From Anisakis pegreffii (lineage: Eukaryota > Nematoda > Chromadorea > Rhabditida > Anisakidae), in NCBI GenBank assembly GCA_035041965.1, contig JAPYMA010003023.1:64667-128666 (forward strand): a stretch of 64,000 nucleotides of DNA, in the 5' to 3' direction. Position 1 is the first letter of the stretch; each line of letters begins with the position of its first letter. Positions 1 to 11,500 of this stretch are shown here, in pieces. A program made the translations under genes and the position numbers. Under the pieces are notes generated by a model, which was given only the letters and a program-made list of their open reading frames with translations, had not been told where the DNA came from and did no database searches.

Positions 1-84
1 GCCTGTGTATGTTTATTCGTATAGGCAAAAGCCTTGTGGAAAAGATCCCGACCAATGATTGCGGATGCCGATATCATTCCCGTC

Positions 85-156
85 GACTCCGTGGCGCAAC
101 GGTAGCGCGTCTGACTCCAGATCAGAAGGTTGCGTGTTCAAATCACGTCGGGGTCA
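85..156 (+). tRNA. tRNA-Trp (CCA), array copy 1
   Basis: The 72-base gene folds as a cloverleaf. The 5' acceptor strand GACTCCG pairs with CGGGGTC (one G-U pair), with discriminator A at 156. The anticodon arm is TCTGA-CTCCAGA-TCAGA, giving anticodon CCA (tryptophan). The T arm is GCGTG-TTCAAAT-CACGT. No intron is present. The T-rich stretch CACTTTTT follows shortly after. Confidence 0.95.
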
Positions 157-267
157 TTATAATTTTGTGCTGCACTTTTTGCGGCCTGTGTATGTTTATT
201 CGTATAGGCAAAAGCCTTGTGGAAAAGATCCCGACCAATGATTGCGGATGCCGATATCATTCCCGTC

Positions 268-339
268 GACTCCGTGGCGCAACGGTAGCGCGTCTGACTC
301 CAGATCAGAAGGTTGCGTGTTCAAATCACGTCGGGGTCA
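268..339 (+). tRNA. tRNA-Trp (CCA), array copy 2
   Basis: Identical to the copy at 85-156 over all 72 bases and lies 183 bp downstream of it in the same repeat unit. The same cloverleaf, CCA anticodon and trailing T-run are present. Confidence 0.95.
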
Positions 340-451
340 TTATAATTTTGTGCTGCACTTTTTTGCGGCCTGTGTATGTTTATTCGTATAGGCAAAAGCC
401 TTGTGGAAATGATCCCGACCAATGATTGCGGATGCCGATATCATTCCCGCC

Positions 452-523
452 GACTCCGTGGCATAACGGTAGCGCGTCTGACTCCAGATCAGAAGGTTGC
501 GTGTTCAAATCACGTTGAGGTCA
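452..523 (+). tRNA. tRNA-Trp (CCA), array copy 3, partly degenerate
   Basis: Same position within the third repeat unit, anticodon arm intact (CCA). It differs from copies 1 and 2 in the D-arm/A-box (GTGGCATAACGG instead of GTGGCGCAACGG). It also differs in the 3' acceptor strand (TGAGGTC instead of CGGGGTC), which creates a C-A mismatch in the acceptor stem. It may still be transcribed, but it looks like a decaying copy. Confidence 0.7.
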
Positions 524-3500
524 TTATAATTTTGTGCTGATACATTGTTTTGTTGGATCACCTTCTCAGGTGAAGCCATACCACGTTTCTGAGCCGCTCA
601 TTCCTGCGCATTATGCATGCTTCGATGATTGCATGTATTGAATTGGGTGTTTTCACGATCATGATTCTCTCAGGTATGCTCGGCAGCATTGAGTTTTCTT
701 TGGCTAGGAGATGAGGAGAGATGTGATTTCTGTTAGATTCTTACTAATTGGCGGTGCTCGAGACGTTACTTACATCTTTTGTCGTCGTTGAACTGGACAG
801 ATGTAGTTTTGTTACATATGGGATCCAGAGTTTTGCAGGGTTCCCAGTGGGAGGTTTTTTCAGGCTCAGAATTGTTAGTACTAGCTACGCAAAGTCGAGT
901 GACGTGCAATTAAATTGATCGAGATTTTTGAAATGGGTATTTGGTTATTTAAGAGTGCTTCATTTCCAATCGTTCAATAAAATTGACGTTCAATTGCATA
1001 CGCTCTAGTCAGGTATGTAAAATAATACGTTTTGTTGAATTTGGTTGTTACTATTGCATCTTGAACATAAGATGGTTTAGTAATAATGCATATGTGTATC
1101 TGCGAACGACTCTAATGATTATCTTTATTCGGGTTTATATAACGATATCATTGAATGTAGGTATTTATAAGTGTTGGATGGATCCCATTAAGTGACATAC
1201 TGCGTTGAATGACCGTGTTTCGTTGGTCTCGAACAGCGATACATTGGAAAAGATTGTTTTTGTCGACACTCTGCGTTTTTGCCATTGCCTTCAATGGAGC
1301 TTTTCGTTTTTTGGCAACCGCTTTGATCTTACCATTGATCGTTTCCAATATCATTTCGTCTAAAAAGGTTGAAAATGTGAGCAATGATGATGAGAGTTCA
1401 GATGGATTTTTTTTACTGATCAATGATATTAGATTTAAAAAGTGACACTTCTAAGACTTTAAAACGAACTGAGAAATTCTTAGGGACATTCTATCGTGAA
1501 AAGCAGTGTTTAAGGCGGAAATCGTTTCGTTGAAATGTGATTGCTGAACTCTGAATGAGAATCCATTAGCGTGTTACGGAAGTGTCTCGAAACAACGATT
1601 GAATAACAATAAGTAATCATCAAAAGCGAATATTAATGGAAATGACTAAGAGAGGATATGAAGCGACTGATGTTGAAATAATCCCAAATATCTGCATTCT
1701 GATAATACATCAATCACTTCAATGTTCTCATCACTTCTGGCACTCGTTAAGAGACTCTTTTTCCAGTCATGATGAGAGAAAATAATAACATTGGTTCATT
1801 TAAAGATGCATAACTCATTGATAAATAATTTTACTACCAATACCTCACTACTTTATGTAAAACCATAGAAATGATCTCAGTGATAATATCAATAATAATA
1901 ATAAGAAGCAATAGCAATAATTGAAAACATAAGCGTGCATGCAATAAAGCCAAATCATAGCGAAAGTACACATGATCTACTTGAAAGTATTCATCTGCAT
2001 TCAATTTCCCTCATTGTAGCAGCAGTCTTTTCTTACTCCTTGAAATGCTCTGCAGATTTTCCAGTCAATCCCGGAATCAGCAATCGTTTCTGATGATTTT
2101 ATGAACAATGTGTTTGTTCGAAAGCTCGTCCGAATGTTACAAATGGATCAGTCGAAAAAGCGAACAAACAAAAACGAGAAGTATGAAAGTGATCAATCAC
2201 CGTTCACAGCATAGTGGTTGGTTGTTTAGGATCGTTCCATGGCCATGAGCAATCGTGTCGAGTTCGAACCATTGTTAAGCAAGCTGAACAAACGAAAGCC
2301 TTCATAAAAAAGCATCTAACAATATCTCATTGAAGTCTTAAAATCTACGATTGACTCACTCGAATTTTCTGGCCATTATGAAGCTCGCACATACAAAGTC
2401 AACAAACTTGCGCATACTGAATGCATTTTATCGTGATGATGATCTCCGTAAAACAATTTCGGTTAAATAAAGTTTTCGGAAAACGAAAAATTCAAGGACT
2501 GCTGACTGGATAGGTGAAATTCTGCGAAGATTTTTCTCCCTTATGTTGTAAGCAAATTTCCAAGAGAACTGAAAGGCAAATGAACACCTTACTTAGCGCA
2601 TCAATACAAAGCAGATAATGCACACACCAACAACTGAAGCGAAATTATTGTGAGTTAGTCGTCTGCATATTAACAATAAGACTATTTAATGCTTATAAGG
2701 AAAGCTCGATCCGGATGGAAAATTGACCGTGTGCTGTTGTCTACTAATTACTTAGTAATCTTGTTAACTCTACGCTCAAGACAACATCTACCTGAGACCC
2801 GTTCGTTTCCATGCGTCAAGTAAGTGCAGCCTACGTTTACCCACAAACAATCACATGTTCAGCAGCGACAATAAACACCATATATTAGCCACATTGATGA
2901 TACTGTTAACAATGACGGCGATAAGAATCCTAGTCAAGGCGTTAGCTACGATGGTAATTATGATAACCTTGAGAGGATGATACTCTTACCTTTGTCGACA
3001 TCAGCTTCGAAGTTTTGCATGCCATTACACTCGCTACTAAAATACAGCAAATGAGTCGATAAATTTATCATTAAAATCTGGGGAAAACATGTGATCCTTA
3101 TTGACTTCTGCTCATTTACTGTTTCAAATGTTCATCATCGCAGGGAATTTTGCTGAAGAACGATCGGTTCAGTAGAGAGGGACAGTGAGGAGCTCGTCAT
3201 GAAGCGAAAGTAATATTTGGATATGAATGTATGGATTTATGGATTGTGGAGGATCTATCTGTTAATATTATGCAAAACGTAGGCCCGTTGCAATGAAATT
3301 GCACTGAATCAAATCATTTACAAGTCATTTATTTCGACCTAGAACTATTATTCCACTATGCATTTGTAGGATAAATGTTGTGGAGATATCGGCTAAAGAA
3401 GGCTTTTAAATGCCGAACGAAAGGCGGTGCTTCGACCATGAATGGTGACGATAAGATGAAGGAATACGAGGGGCGTTTAGCATTTTATAATTTATACCTG

Positions 3501-3587
3501 TTGGTTAATAAGATGCGATGTAGCGGAGTTTCATTACAGGTTGTCTGTGATTTATCAGGTTCATTATCAACTGAAATTCACAATTAT
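524..3587. other. Gene-poor region
   Basis: No exon with convincing splice context or recognisable protein similarity was found. Two weak overlapping open frames at 1148-1445 (a hydrophobic 78-residue frame on plus from 1209, a lysine-rich 91-residue frame on minus) cannot be told apart and neither is supported. The remainder is AT-rich with stop codons in all frames. Confidence 0.5.
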
Positions 3588-6500
3588 ATGCGGCATCATC
3601 AATTATTGTTATTTATGTCTGTTATTCACTATGTAAACGCTCTTAAATGCTTTGATTCATCGTCACCTAACCCTTTGAATCCAGTTGAATGTGCTTTTCA
3701 CAAACAGGTTCGTTGTTACCGTTTTGTCGTTTTATTGGTATCAATTTTTCATCCTTCAAAAATCCTCAGTTCTTAAAGTTGGTATCATATGCATATATGT
3801 GCTTATTTTGCATTTCGAAGAGCATTAATTATCGCATGTCTACTATTTAAATGAGATGCTGTGAACATAGTTCATTCGTTATCATCGATTCATTGCAAAA
3901 AGAAAAAGTATTCATCTCAGGTATAAAGCACTCCAGCTATTACAATCACTGATTTTATTCATTGTTGGCTCCTTGAATGCTTGATGAACTCGTACTGAAC
4001 ATTCCCAGCATGCACAAGGTCAACAATTTTCAGTGACAATGGGATACACGAACATTCCAAGAATTTCGAGACAATTTTCTCTAATTCAGTCAATCAACTT
4101 TTCAACTATTAGCTCGTGCATGCAAAGCATCAATCACTATAAACTTTGCATCAAAAGTGTTAATGTTATTACGTTCTTCGACCATCTAACATAAATAATT
4201 TTAGCGAAAATTAGATGATGAGAGGATTAACTTCATTCGGAGAGTTCATTAAGGAGATTTCAGCACCTAAATACGTCACTGATTTGAGCGAATGCCTTAT
4301 TTACAGATATGAATGACAAACTTCTATTTATATTCGCCAGGGAAAGAATGTTTCTGGTATTTCGACAAATGCATTCATAATGAGCATTAATCAGTTAGAA
4401 GTAACGAAACAGGTAGAACAAACTGCTGAGATCTGCTCGTAATGGAATAATGAATAAGAACAGATGCAAAGTGTTTTGTTGTATAGATTCATTGATAATC
4501 ATCATGATGACTAAATGATAATGATGTCGCTTATTCGATGAGATTAGTCACGGTCTTCCACGAACGCAATCAAAATATAAATTTCTTTGTAAACGATCTT
4601 TGAACATTAAACATTAACACTATTGGGGCTTACGTGATGAATATTTGATGAAAGGGTTCCATGAACGAGTCAATGATGAAGCACACGACGATCAGACTTT
4701 TGCTCAGTGAGACTGAAGTTATCGTTCTTTTAAGCAAATGAACGTGAAAAGTTCTAGACTGCATCGAGTTTTCGCTAATGCGCGTTGAAATAATGTAAAT
4801 GGAAATTGTTTTTTTTTTGTTGCAAAATCGTCTGGTAGAATATGAAACACCGTCGAGCTCTTTGCTTGTTCATATGCCCAAGAAACAACGCGCTGGTGTG
4901 AAAATATTAATGGTTTGATGCTTCAGTGAATAGAAACGCGTGTGAATATGGAAATTGTTTAGGGTTGGATTAACATTACAAAGTGTCAGAGTCGATATAG
5001 TGGTCCTTGAAGGATTTGAGTTTTCCGAAGGCATCAATTTTATGCACTCGTGAATTGTTCACGTGCACTAACATTTCCGCAGTCTTAACGCATGTTTATG
5101 CGCTGCACTGAACGGAATAACAGTTGATCCATTTTCATGATTGAAATCAATTCGCATTTCACTTTCAAATTTAATCTATTCAGAACTCAGGCAGGTGCTT
5201 ATAGGTATTCATACTTCAAGGAAAATATCACTTAGCACCAAGAGACTGAGCAAACTATGCTGTAAAGTTATCGGAGTATTCTTCGAGCTCTTAATATCGA
5301 AACGGTCCAAGCAGGTGTTTTGCTTGCTCTCCCACTCTAGTAGTAAGAGGACATTTCAGAAGTTTGAGACAGTCGATTTGAGTAATTATTAATTACATAC
5401 TAGGTACTGCTTACTGATTGCTTACTGACTGGTTACTATGTAATTAGATGAAGCATGAGCTCCGCGAGGAAAAAGCTGGGTGGTTAAATGAGACAGTTTA
5501 TGGACTGTGAAGACGACAGCATACAACCATGCATATACACACCTTGAGTTACATCGGTACTTGGCCCCGGAATCACCAACGCAAGTCGAACAAGACCCTT
5601 ATGAACCATTAGTCAATACCATTTTCAAGTGCTTTGATGAAGTTCATGTATTGCGCTATTGTTAATGAACGAATACGTGAGGAGACAAAATGAATTGATT
5701 TGAATTTGGAAAACTTTGGTTCTATGTCCACATTTGCATCTTTCATTTCATGTCTACCATCATCTATGAGACATTTTTTGAAGCTTCTACCCAATTTCTA
5801 GTATTTTTGGTCATTCTGCGATGATCAAGCACCTTGTTTCCAAGCCAATTATTGATGGAAAAAAAATTTCGAAATCGGGGTGATGTAACTCCGAGTCTGA
5901 CTTAAATCAATGAATACCTGTTTGTTGTTTTTAAAGCAACAATATTTAGCAAAAAAAATCCAATGTCACGTCCCAAATGCGGCTAACTGATTGAGTATCG
6001 ACAAGATTTGAGAAGCATTCTCAAATTTCAGTTTATACTTTAGGATTTCGGATATAATTATGCCCAATTCGAAAAAAGTTGTCTCAGCTCTGGCTTTGAA
6101 ATTTCCTCTGCTCCGTTCTGGTTTTAGCTTCGCAACAATTCCGATCTGGAATAAGCTAGTGCGCTGGTCTTAACATCGATTGCTGAATGTTGAGGTGAAA
6201 ATACGATGTTAAGAATAACATTTTTTCGGTTTTTCTGGACTAATCACAACCATCGATAATTCGTTCTGAATTCTTCGATACTTTATATCAATTCGATAAA
6301 GGAATACTTTGAAGATGCACACACCAGGTCGTTACTTATCCCTCAAAAAGCAAAAGAAAATGACCAAATTGTAAGTTTCGCTATGTGACTCCCAAGGCAA
6401 TAATTATTCAAAATCGCACCACACACAAACATTCAAGATGTCGCTGTAAGATGAGATTTGTTCTAGTCGAATCGCATTCAGATCTCATTTTTTGGAAGAT

Positions 6501-7761
6501 CGTCTAAGACATTCCATTATGGATTTCAGCGATACATTTTTTGAGCTCATTCGCTTGTTCAGATCAACAAGATCAAAGAATCAAAGCAGTAAAACAATAT
6601 GTTTCGCGAAAATTCATTTAAAATGTCCATCCACGAAAATTCATTGAAAATATGCGAGGATGAAAGAATGAGAATCGATTCGAACCAGTGAGATCCAGTT
6701 ATTATATATACTGCCTAAACCTGATGTCAAAGTTTCTGCGAAAACTCCAAGGGCTATTAATCAGAAAGATTTGTTAGTCAAATGTCAATGCTTATTTCGG
6801 GCAATTTAGTTAATGCACGCACTTTTGGTGAGATTCTAGCGTCACAGCAATGATGCAAGTTAGTTTTTCGTATAATGCAAGACCTCAAGAAAGGAAGATC
6901 TTTTGGTAACGGTCCGAAGCTTAAACTTTCAGCGAGTTGAATAGTATGAAATATTCTCAAATTCCTCACTTCTTACTGCTGAATGTTGCAACTGGGCTCA
7001 ATCATCATTTGAACGTTCCAGATGTGCCACCGACAGTTCCCTGCCATGCAATGATCAATGAGAAGAGATCTTTGGGAGAATTACTAGGATATACGAGTAA
7101 AATTGCAAAAAGAAAGTGTGTATTTGGGGTAAATGAATTAAAGCCGCCGATATCATTTCAGATGTGCTACAGCGAATATTATTTGGTGAGGCTCAGCAAC
7201 GGTCGTAGTCGTCAATATTTCGAGCGATTTTGTGCGTACAGAAGTGATTGTTTGTCTCGTGGTCTTGATGAGCAGTGTTTATCTGTTTCACAACTTGACG
7301 ATGTCGTACGAGGTACATTTGAGACACAACTCAAAAAACTCGGTTATGACCAGAAAAATTTACTGCATACAAGGTGATGAATTATTCAACGGCTGCAAGT
7401 TTCATTATTTGCTTACATTTTGCAACGATCAAATGCAATTTGTGAGCGCAAAATCCGATGAAAATCAATCTTCAAATGTTAATTTGTAGTTATATGATTC
7501 AAATACGCGTTAAGCGATGTAGTCATATTCAAAAAATGCTTAATTTCTTAATTCAATAGCGATAATATAAATTGAATCTTGAACGGCGCACGGTTAATGG
7601 GAATAATTATTCAACTATAAATACTACTCACTGTCAATAATCTCACTCTCAGACCACCACAGAAATCGCTACGTCGTACACTGCGTTGAAATGATTTTTC
7701 TGTTAGGTTCGCCAAAGCACAACAGAATATTCTGTATGAATGCGAGTGTGCAGCAATTTAA
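3588..7761 (+). CDS. Tentative small cysteine-rich secreted protein (ET/Ly6-like)
   Basis: Proposed exons: 3588-3707, 7162-7373, 7707-7761 (phases 0, 2), giving about 128 residues. The first exon starts with a signal peptide (MRHHQLLLFMSVIHYVNA, then LKCF) and ends CAG before GT. The second follows TTTCAG and reads MCYSEYYLV... with cysteines at FCAYRSDC and DEQC. The last ends in YECEC before TAA. Signal peptide plus spaced cysteines resembles nematode ET-module/Ly6 secreted proteins and the better supported gene at 32987-34344. The 3.45-kb first intron is long. An alternative exon at about 6930-7119 is open in the same frame as 7162, and the 3' end could be built differently (see findings). 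The first exon is the most convincing part; the join is inference. Confidence 0.35.
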
Positions 7762-8517
7762 TGTGTGATTAATGAATTCAGAATAAAAAAAATGAGTACA
7801 TTCTGATGTTTCAAAAACGCTGATTTTGATTAGATTCAACTTCAATGCAGGCTTAATAACTTCAGATTTTGTTGTTGTTCAACAGACTTATGCAACGATT
7901 TCGGAGTGGACCGTGTGGCACGTGAGTTTAATATGAGCACAATGAACGGTGTTGTAGATGCGGCAATCGGCGATAAAGCATTCGTCACATATCATTTATT
8001 CATCATCATTTTAATGGTATCATTTTTGTTGTGATCAATCTACTTGAGCGTCATTTTGTGGGAGCTGTGATGCTGGAATAAATTGACACTGCAATACTTT
8101 CAAGGACCCAGAGGCATGCAAAGCTTCTGTTATTGTCATAGACTTATCAAATGTTATTATGATTGTATTATAATTATGTCTTTGCACTTCAAATAAAGAT
8201 TAAGTCTCTATCAAATTGAAAGTTTCTCCGAGATCGATCAAATGAGGCGGCTTCGGCAAATGTTAGCCGTATCCTATTCTTCGCAATATTAATCATTTCA
8301 ATTGATAGTCACTCAACCAGTACACATTACATTCGCTTGAAATTCTTCTTGACAATGAAGTTGTTCTTTGAAGGTATGAAACAGAAAAAAGAGTCAGCAT
8401 AAGACATATGTATTGAATGGAATAATCAACTCACTTGGGTGTTTACATATTTTTTCTCATGATTTCTCGTTGCTCTCATGATCGAATGGGAATCACTGTT
8501 ATCATCAAATAGATAAT
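7762..8517. other. Intergenic region downstream of the GABA-B receptor gene
   Basis: No coding exon recognised. Lies between the tentative cysteine-rich gene and the stop codon of the minus-strand receptor gene, so it should contain both 3' ends. AATAAA occurs on the plus strand near 8080 and 8193. Confidence 0.45.
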
Positions 8518-11500
8518 TCAATTTAGTGGTATCAAACCTTTCAGCTGTTTCTGATCCAGTTCATCGAGTTCTTTCAATTTTTGAGTCAAATCCCATAGCT
8601 GATTCGTCTTCTGAAATTAAAGAATAGATAACAAACTATACCAATCACTGATCAAATAACATTCACAGATTTTGGTCAAAAAGTTTCAATCAAACAACGA
8701 ACGAAACTGAACACATTATTCCGAAGTAATGCATGCACAATAGCACGTCATACCTCAACAAGAAATCGTTGCCACATCACATTATCCTCCTCTAAACGTT
8801 GCAATCGTTCACGTTCATTCGTTGTTACTTTGCTGAATTTATCTCTTTGATTTCAACCCGATTTCGTCATCAATCACCAAACATTATGGAGTTTATGTTA
8901 TGAAGCCGCCTTTACGGCACATCCCAATGTATTTATAATCCGATTGTTTACATTATGGATGACAAAACATCTGACTAAATTCAACTTGCTACCTTAGCAC
9001 GCCATTATAAGAATATAAAACATCATTTGATCGCAAATTTAACTGATAATACAGTCGATTCAATAAGATTAGGCAAACGTACACAGATACTTGTCTAACG
9101 AATTGCTTTGTTTGATTGCCAATAACTGATTTCATGAGACCTTTTTGATAACTCGGCTCCACTCCACTTGGATTCCTTATTAATACTACGATCTGAATGC
9201 AAATGTTCAAGTTTATCGAATTTTCGAAGTAATCAGCTAGTTTCATAGTATCGGAACAACCACATTATAATTGAGCCATTCAATTAAATATTACAATTCC
9301 TTTGAAATGCTTAAAAATATAATTGGTAAAAATGAAAAAAAAGCAAATAACCTTCGGCACAAAAACGAGGCACAAAGTGAGTGTTGTACAGAAAATGATG
9401 AAGAACGTTGTCAATGCATACGCTTCATTAATTCGATCCTGTAATCAATTTAAGACTTTTCTGCTCTAATTCATTCATCATATCCTACGAATTTTAAGCC
9501 GATTATCTATTGATGTTGCTAAACTGCTATTGAAATAATGAACTGAGGTGAGGATATGACATCAGTGCAGTTGATATGACGTGACATCAGGATATGACAT
9601 TATGACATCAATGAGAGATCAGTATTAATATTGAGTCAAATAAAGTCGATTCCTGAGAACGCAAAAAAAGAATAGTCGTAAGAAGACAACAGATAGGAGA
9701 ATGTTACCTGAAGGATGAAGGCTAATGCGAGGCCTAATGTGCACATAACCACAACGTTATAGACGGACATTCCAATGTATTTACTATCGTTTAAGGCAGC
9801 CACGTTGACGTGGCGTGTTTCCCAGGCCAGGAAGCAACCCAGAATCTGAATTATTTTAATGTTTTGGATAGACTTGTCCTGATAGGTTTGCAATTGATTC
9901 TATGCCCTTTAACGCCATCACTCCTCAGTTACTCACTCACAAGAAAACATATCGTAGTTTTCGAACGTTCCATCTAAATTTCATTGACAATCGTGTGGGG
10001 AAGCAGGCTGCTACTACAATTTGCCCAAATGAATTTTAGGAAAGGGTGAGAAAGAGTAAGCGTAATAAACTCTTGCTTCAAGGAGTCCATAGAGAAAATT
10101 TCTTCACTTCCTACTGGAGAAAATCCGACGGTTTCACTGACAGCCACTGGTTAATAACCTAACAAGTATGTTGGTAGTGATGAAACTGTGTTTTCAGAGT
10201 CTAATTCAGTAAGTCTTCTAGTTGAGGATTGTTCTATCATCAAATACACCAAAACAATAACCATCAAAAGTCCTTTTGTCCCGAAAATGATTGCTTCAAA
10301 AACAACCGATTCATCGCTATAGCATCGCTCAATTTCAGGCGCAATCACTTTGTTCTCCATATACTGCAAAGAAGCAATTCCATCGAAAACACCTTCAAAT
10401 GATGACTATCCAACAATGGACTCATTATCATTGAATACTAACAATTGCATCCAGTTGAATAATCGACAATGAGAAAGGTGCTACTAGCGCCCAAAGCGTT
10501 AATGTGGCCACGTCAAGAAGAGCAATAAGACCAACAAAAAGGAATAGTTTATAGTCTTTGATCGCTTTCTTGTTCATACGAATATTCGTGAATATTGAAT
10601 GAACCCGCCACGTTTTCGAGAACATCGATCCAAATGCGAACGTGAAGCCTAAACATAGGATCCACGTTTTCGCCTGAAATACGGATATTCACGCAGTTCA
10701 CTTCCGACCGTATAATTGCAGCAAAACGATTGTAATTGGTCACTTTGAGCAGGAAAATGCAGCAGTTCATAGTAAAGCTTCATAATCGCGTATAAGTCTG
10801 ATATTGAATGCATGAAACATACATAACAAAGAGCGACAAATCCTCGTGGCGATACAATCCTTGTATCAAGACCAAGCAATATAACGCTAATGTAAGTGCA
10901 TATTGATCCGGCAATCATTAAATTGTTTATGTTCGGTGATGACATCTTGATAAATCTAAAAAATTTATCACAACCGTATTTATAACCTTCGTTTCTGCAC
11001 TGTAAATCGCACACTATTTCCATCGTGAAATGATCCACTTCATTTGAAAAAATGCTCTTCCTAACTCATGATCAAAATTCGCAACAGATTCAGTCATAAC
11101 AGTTCGTAAGAAATCAACTCATTTTAACTCAGTCGTTTCGTATTGATGTAGAAGGAAAGAACGGGAGAAAAAAAAACAATACCGATGATTTCTGTACTGA
11201 ATATTGAGTGTAAGGAAGATAAATGCCAATGTGACACCAACAGCCGCCAGTAACGACATCAAAATAACGAGTGCATTGGCTATGTAAAGTCGTTGATGAA
11301 GCACTATAGTTGCATCAAGTGGTGCACGCCAATCTGAACTAATCTCACAGTAAATGCCCACTTAGTGGGCCATTAATTCTTTTAGCAACATGCTCATGTT
11401 TTGGATAGCCACAATGGAATACTACTGGATTACAATATTCAATCGACCTTCTGGAGCTCGTTGTGTTGATTTCTGGCCGTTTCAGCGAACCTGTGACATG

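Larger units (their letters stand above)
1..540 (+). repeat. Tandem array of ~183-bp units, each carrying a tRNA-Trp gene
   Basis: Three consecutive copies of a 183-184 bp unit start near positions 1, 184 and 368 (each begins GCCTGTGTATGTTTATTCG). They share flank and tRNA almost base for base. Each unit ends with a T-run (for example around 173-180) that can serve as the RNA polymerase III terminator. The window opens at or inside a unit, so the array may continue to the left. The third unit carries several substitutions, including in the tRNA. The long open frame from position 9 through these units is a by-product of the repeat and is not protein coding. Confidence 0.9.

Noticed and set aside
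9..425. 138-codon open frame across the tRNA array
   Set aside because: It is created by the 183-bp repeat and contains the tRNA genes; the same frame recurs in each unit and has no protein-like composition.
9551..9612. Short repeats of GATATGACATCA-like sequence that resembled a small repeat array
   Set aside because: Irregular, only a few copies without spacers, inside a receptor intron; not a CRISPR array and probably simple slippage.
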